The position numbers and the translations under genes are program-made. A stretch of 64,000 nucleotides of DNA from Paraburkholderia sabiae (lineage in GTDB: Bacteria > Pseudomonadota > Gammaproteobacteria > Burkholderiales > Burkholderiaceae): NCBI RefSeq assembly GCF_030412785.1, contig NZ_CP125296.1, positions 248,001-312,000 on the forward strand, read 5' to 3'. The notes under the pieces are model-generated. The model was not told where the DNA came from. It saw only the letters and a program-made list of their open reading frames with translations, and made no database searches. This document shows positions 60,899-64,000 of the stretch, piece by piece (positions within the stretch are counted from its first letter, which is position 1; each line of letters opens with the position of its first letter).

Positions 60899-62632
60899 AT
60901 GTCGGATAAGAAATCGAAGCTGCGTTCGGCCCAATGGTTCGGCACGGCCGACAAGAACGGCTTCATGTATCGAAGCTGGATGAAGAATCAGGGCATCCCC
61001 GATCACGAATTCGACGGACGCCCGGTAATCGGCATCTGCAATACGTGGTCGGAACTCACGCCGTGCAACGCGCACTTTCGCAAGATCGCCGAGCACGTGA
61101 AGCGCGGCATCTACGAAGCGGGCGGTTTCCCCGTCGAATTCCCCGTGTTTTCCAATGGCGAATCGAATCTGCGCCCGACCGCGATGCTCACGCGCAATCT
61201 CGCGGCGATGGACGTCGAAGAAGCGATTCGCGGCAATCCGATCGACGCTGTCGTGCTGCTGACCGGCTGCGACAAGACCACGCCCGCGCTGCTGATGGGC
61301 GCGGCCAGTTGCGACGTGCCCGCGATCGTCGTGACGGGCGGCCCGATGTTGAACGGCAAGCTCGACGGCAAGGACATCGGTTCTGGCACGGCCGTGTGGC
61401 AGTTGCACGAATCGCTGAAGGCGGGCGAGATCGATCTGCACAAGTTCCTGTCGGCGGAAGCGGGCATGTCGCGCTCGGCGGGCACCTGCAACACGATGGG
61501 CACGGCATCGACGATGGCTTGCATGGCGGAAGCGCTCGGCACGTCGCTGCCGCACAACGCCGCGATTCCCGCCGTCGATGCGCGCCGCTACGTGCTCGCG
61601 CACATGTCGGGCATGCGCATCGTCGAGATGGCGCATGAAGGGCTCACGCTGTCGAAGATCCTCACGCGCGAAGCGTTTCTGAACGCGATTCGCGTGAATG
61701 CGGCGATCGGCGGCTCGACCAATGCGGTGATTCATCTGAAGGCGATTGCCGGGCGTATCGGCGTGAAGCTCGATCTGGACGACTGGGTGCGTATCGGCCG
61801 CAATACGCCGACCATCGTCGATCTGATGCCGTCGGGCCGTTTCCTGATGGAAGAGTTCTATTACGCGGGCGGTCTGCCCGCCGTGCTGCGGCGTCTGGGC
61901 GAAGCGGATCTGCTGCCGCATCCGGGCGCGATCACCGCGAACGGCAAGGCGCTGTGGCACAACGTGATGGACGCACCGATCTACAACGACGAAGTGATCC
62001 GTCCGCTCGACAAGCCGCTCGTGAAAGACGGCGGCATCCGCGTGCTGCGCGGCAATCTCGCGCCGCGCGGCGCGGTGCTGAAGCCTTCTGCGGCGACACC
62101 GGAGTTGCTGAAACATCGTGGCCGCGCCGTCGTGTTCGAGAACTTCGAGCACTACAAGGAACGCATCGTCGACGAAACGCTCGACGTCGACGCGAATTCG
62201 GTGCTCGTGATGAAGAACTGCGGACCGAAAGGTTATCCGGGCATGGCGGAAGTCGGCAACATGGGCTTGCCGCCGAAGCTGCTGCGCCAGGGCGTGAAGG
62301 ACATGGTGCGCATCTCCGATGCACGGATGAGCGGCACTGCATACGGCACGGTGGTCTTGCACGTGACGCCGGAAGCCGCCGACGGCGGGCCGCTCGCCGC
62401 TGTGCAGGACGGCGACTGGATCGAACTCGATTGCGACGCGGGCACGTTGCGCGTCGATATCAGCGATGAAGAACTCGCGCGACGGCTGGAACAGCACATG
62501 CCGCCCGAGATGCCCGCAGGTGGCGGTTATCAGCGCCTGTATATCGATCACGTTTTGCAGGCGGACGAAGGTTGCGATCTGGACTTCCTCGTCGGCTGCC
62601 GGGGCGCAGGCGTGCCGCGCCATTCGCATTGA
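60899..62632 (+). CDS. IlvD/Edd-family sugar-acid dehydratase (L-arabinonate/pentonate type)
   Basis: 577 residues. The subtype is close to L-arabinonate dehydratase rather than IlvD or Edd: opening SAQWFGTADKNGFMYRSW, GICNTWSELTPCN, LLTGCDKTTPALLMG and SAGTCNTMGTAS. The cluster ligands fall at Cys56, Cys124 and Cys197, matching the known [2Fe-2S] set (59, 127, 200) shifted by three. The catalytic Ser is in SDARMSGTAYG. It removes water from an aldonate to give a 2-keto-3-deoxy acid, needing Mg2+. It is the first gene after the LysR regulator, and the aldehyde dehydrogenase follows 31 bp later. Confidence 0.92.
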   Translation: MSDKKSKLRSAQWFGTADKNGFMYRSWMKNQGIPDHEFDGRPVIGICNTWSELTPCNAHFRKIAEHVKRGIYEAGGFPVEFPVFSNGESNLRPTAMLTRNLAAMDVEEAIRGNPIDAVVLLTGCDKTTPALLMGAASCDVPAIVVTGGPMLNGKLDGKDIGSGTAVWQLHESLKAGEIDLHKFLSAEAGMSRSAGTCNTMGTASTMACMAEALGTSLPHNAAIPAVDARRYVLAHMSGMRIVEMAHEGLTLSKILTREAFLNAIRVNAAIGGSTNAVIHLKAIAGRIGVKLDLDDWVRIGRNTPTIVDLMPSGRFLMEEFYYAGGLPAVLRRLGEADLLPHPGAITANGKALWHNVMDAPIYNDEVIRPLDKPLVKDGGIRVLRGNLAPRGAVLKPSAATPELLKHRGRAVVFENFEHYKERIVDETLDVDANSVLVMKNCGPKGYPGMAEVGNMGLPPKLLRQGVKDMVRISDARMSGTAYGTVVLHVTPEAADGGPLAAVQDGDWIELDCDAGTLRVDISDEELARRLEQHMPPEMPAGGGYQRLYIDHVLQADEGCDLDFLVGCRGAGVPRHSH

Positions 62633-62663
62633 GCATCGAACATTGAAGCATCAAGGAGAGAAC

Positions 62664-64000
62664 ATGAATCTGACGGGTGAACTGCTGATCGGCGCACGCA
62701 CGCGACGCGGCCAGGGCGCTGAATTTCACGCGATCGACGCCGCCAGCGAACAAGCACTGCCGACGCCGACGTACAACAGCGCACAAGCAGGCGATGTCGA
62801 CGAAGCCTGCACACTTGCTGAAAACGCATTCGACACTTACCGCACGCTGGCCGCCGAGCAACGCGCACGCTTTCTCGACGATGCAGCAGCGCGTATCGAA
62901 GCGCTCGGCGACGCGCTGATCGAACGCGCGATGAGCGAATCGGGCTTGCCGCGTGCGCGTCTCGAAGGCGAGCGCGCACGCACCGCGAACCAGTTGCGCA
63001 TGTTCGCGGCACTCGTGCGCAGTGGCGACGCACTCGACGCGCGCATCGAGCCCGCGTTGCCCGAACGACAGCCGCCTCGTACCGATCTGCGTTTTCAGCG
63101 CATCGGCATCGGCCCTGTCGCCGTGTTCGGTGCAAGCAATTTTCCGCTCGCGTTTTCCGTCGCGGGCGGCGATACGGCGGCGGCACTTGCAGCCGGTTGT
63201 CCCGTCGTCGTGAAGGCGCATCCCGCGCATCCCGGCACGTCGGAACTCGTGGGCCGCGCGATTCAGGAAGCCGTGCGGCACGCGCAGTTGCCCGAAGGCG
63301 TGTTCTCGATGCTGTTCGACGCGAGCTACGAAGTCGGCGCAGCGCTCGTCGCGCATCCGGCGATCAAGGCTGTTGGCTTCACGGGTTCACGTACAGGCGG
63401 ACGCGCGCTGATGGCGATCGCCGCCGCGCGCGCCGAGCCGATTCCCGTCTACGCGGAAATGAGCAGCGTGAATCCGAATCTGCTGATGCCCGCTGCACTC
63501 GACGCACGCGCCGAGTCGCTCGCGCGCGATTTCGTCGTGTCGACGACGCTGGGCTGCGGCCAGTTCTGCACGAATCCGGGTTTGATGCTCGGCATCGCGG
63601 GCGAAGGTTTCGAGCGCTTCGCTGCAACGGCCGCGCAGACGCTGTCAGAAGCGTCGGCGGGCGTCATGCTGACGGGCGGCATTCTGCGCACTTACGAGTC
63701 GGGCATCGAACGGTTCGCATCGAATCCTGCTGTGACGACGCTGGCGCGCGGGAAGGCGCCCGAAGCGGGGAGCCGTCGCGCGCAAGCCGCGCTGTTTCGC
63801 GTGAGCGCGCAGAGCCTGCTCGCCGATCACACGCTCGCCGATGAAGTATTCGGTCCTTGCAGCGTGCTCGTCGAATGCGCAAACGCAGACGAGTTGCGCA
63901 CGGTGCTGAACCGGATCGAAGGCCAGTTGACGATCACGCTGCATCTCGACGACGCCGATCAGCAAGCCGCGCAGTCGTTGCTGCCGATACTCGAACGCAA
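62664..64000 (+). CDS. Aldehyde dehydrogenase, 2,5-dioxovalerate / alpha-ketoglutaric semialdehyde type (cut by window end)
   Basis: 445 residues visible of an expected 520-530. Cofactor site GPVAVFGASNFPLAFSVAGG, VVVKAHPAHPGTSELVGRA, FTGSRTGGRALM, catalytic Glu in YAEMSSVNPN (about 265) and Cys in GCGQFCTNPG (about 302) match the NADP-dependent ketoglutaric-semialdehyde dehydrogenase subgroup (HPAHPGTSE, GQFCTNPG). It would convert the semialdehyde from pentonate or hexarate breakdown to 2-oxoglutarate. AAGGAGAG precedes the ATG. The C-terminus lies past base 64000. Confidence 0.9.
   Translation, partial: MNLTGELLIGARTRRGQGAEFHAIDAASEQALPTPTYNSAQAGDVDEACTLAENAFDTYRTLAAEQRARFLDDAAARIEALGDALIERAMSESGLPRARLEGERARTANQLRMFAALVRSGDALDARIEPALPERQPPRTDLRFQRIGIGPVAVFGASNFPLAFSVAGGDTAAALAAGCPVVVKAHPAHPGTSELVGRAIQEAVRHAQLPEGVFSMLFDASYEVGAALVAHPAIKAVGFTGSRTGGRALMAIAAARAEPIPVYAEMSSVNPNLLMPAALDARAESLARDFVVSTTLGCGQFCTNPGLMLGIAGEGFERFAATAAQTLSEASAGVMLTGGILRTYESGIERFASNPAVTTLARGKAPEAGSRRAQAALFRVSAQSLLADHTLADEVFGPCSVLVECANADELRTVLNRIEGQLTITLHLDDADQQAAQSLLPILER

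Noticed and set aside
1..64000. CRISPR arrays, tRNA or rRNA genes, insertion sequences, prophage
   Set aside because: No regularly spaced repeats, cloverleaf-like sequences, transposase or phage genes were found on reading both strands.

Overview
The window looks like a chromosomal segment of a Burkholderiaceae bacterium, most likely Paraburkholderia or a close relative. It has high GC, general porins whose mature ends begin AQSS(V/I)TLYG, a DUF4148 protein, small exported proteins of Burkholderia type, and non-phosphorylating sugar-acid catabolism. No rRNA, tRNA, CRISPR array, insertion sequence or prophage was seen.

Layout. (1) 1-3.7 kb: a cut-off porin, a DUF4148 protein, a two-TM-type potassium channel, a second porin and a glycine-zipper protein. 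(2) 4.0-15 kb: an exopolysaccharide locus. A five-gene minus-strand operon runs nfrB (glycosyltransferase with a C-terminal c-di-GMP-binding MshEN-type domain), nfrA (TPR/outer-membrane partner), wecB (UDP-GlcNAc 2-epimerase), a small exported protein and a DUF2334 deacetylase-like protein, and ends at a clear terminator. A divergent glmS copy, a LuxR-type regulator and a TIM-barrel-like lipoprotein flank it. Together they suggest synthesis and export of a ManNAc-containing glycan like the one E. coli NfrAB makes as phage N4 receptor, here with its own amino-sugar precursor supply. (3) 15.8-17.9 kb: a secreted glycoside-hydrolase-like protein and an O-methyltransferase.

(4) 18.3-50.3 kb: a large and unusual unit. 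Two cupredoxin/multicopper-oxidase-like proteins carry complementary halves of the usual copper motifs. They are followed by a 2,723-residue secreted protein (cupredoxin-like, Ig-like, SdrD_B-like, IPT/TIG and beta-helix regions), a small exported protein, two LolA-like exported proteins and a cytochrome c fused to a periplasmic-binding-protein-like domain. Next come a lytic transglycosylase, a soluble histidine kinase with two NarL-type response regulators, and a SCO copper chaperone with a Met/His-rich N-terminus. After these lies a compact hybrid secretion system (GspD, E, F and G, PilM/N/O/P-like proteins and further pseudopilins) and a sigma-54 activator. One response-regulator gene has a good sigma-54 promoter, and short motifs recur before three operons. 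My reading is a dedicated export machine for a copper-dependent extracellular oxidase complex, possibly a metal (Mn-type) oxidase. That substrate is inference.

(5) 50.3-58 kb: an Nramp-like transporter, small exported proteins, a lipoprotein glycoside hydrolase with a terminator-like hairpin just before its start codon, a cysteine-free protein behind a perfect TTCG-N16-TTCG (hrp_II-like) box, a glycosyltransferase gene broken by a frameshift at a TC repeat, and a DUF3293 protein. (6) 58.1-64 kb: a sugar-acid catabolic cluster (FAH-family hydrolase, SDR, LysR regulator, IlvD/Edd dehydratase, aldehyde dehydrogenase cut by the window end).
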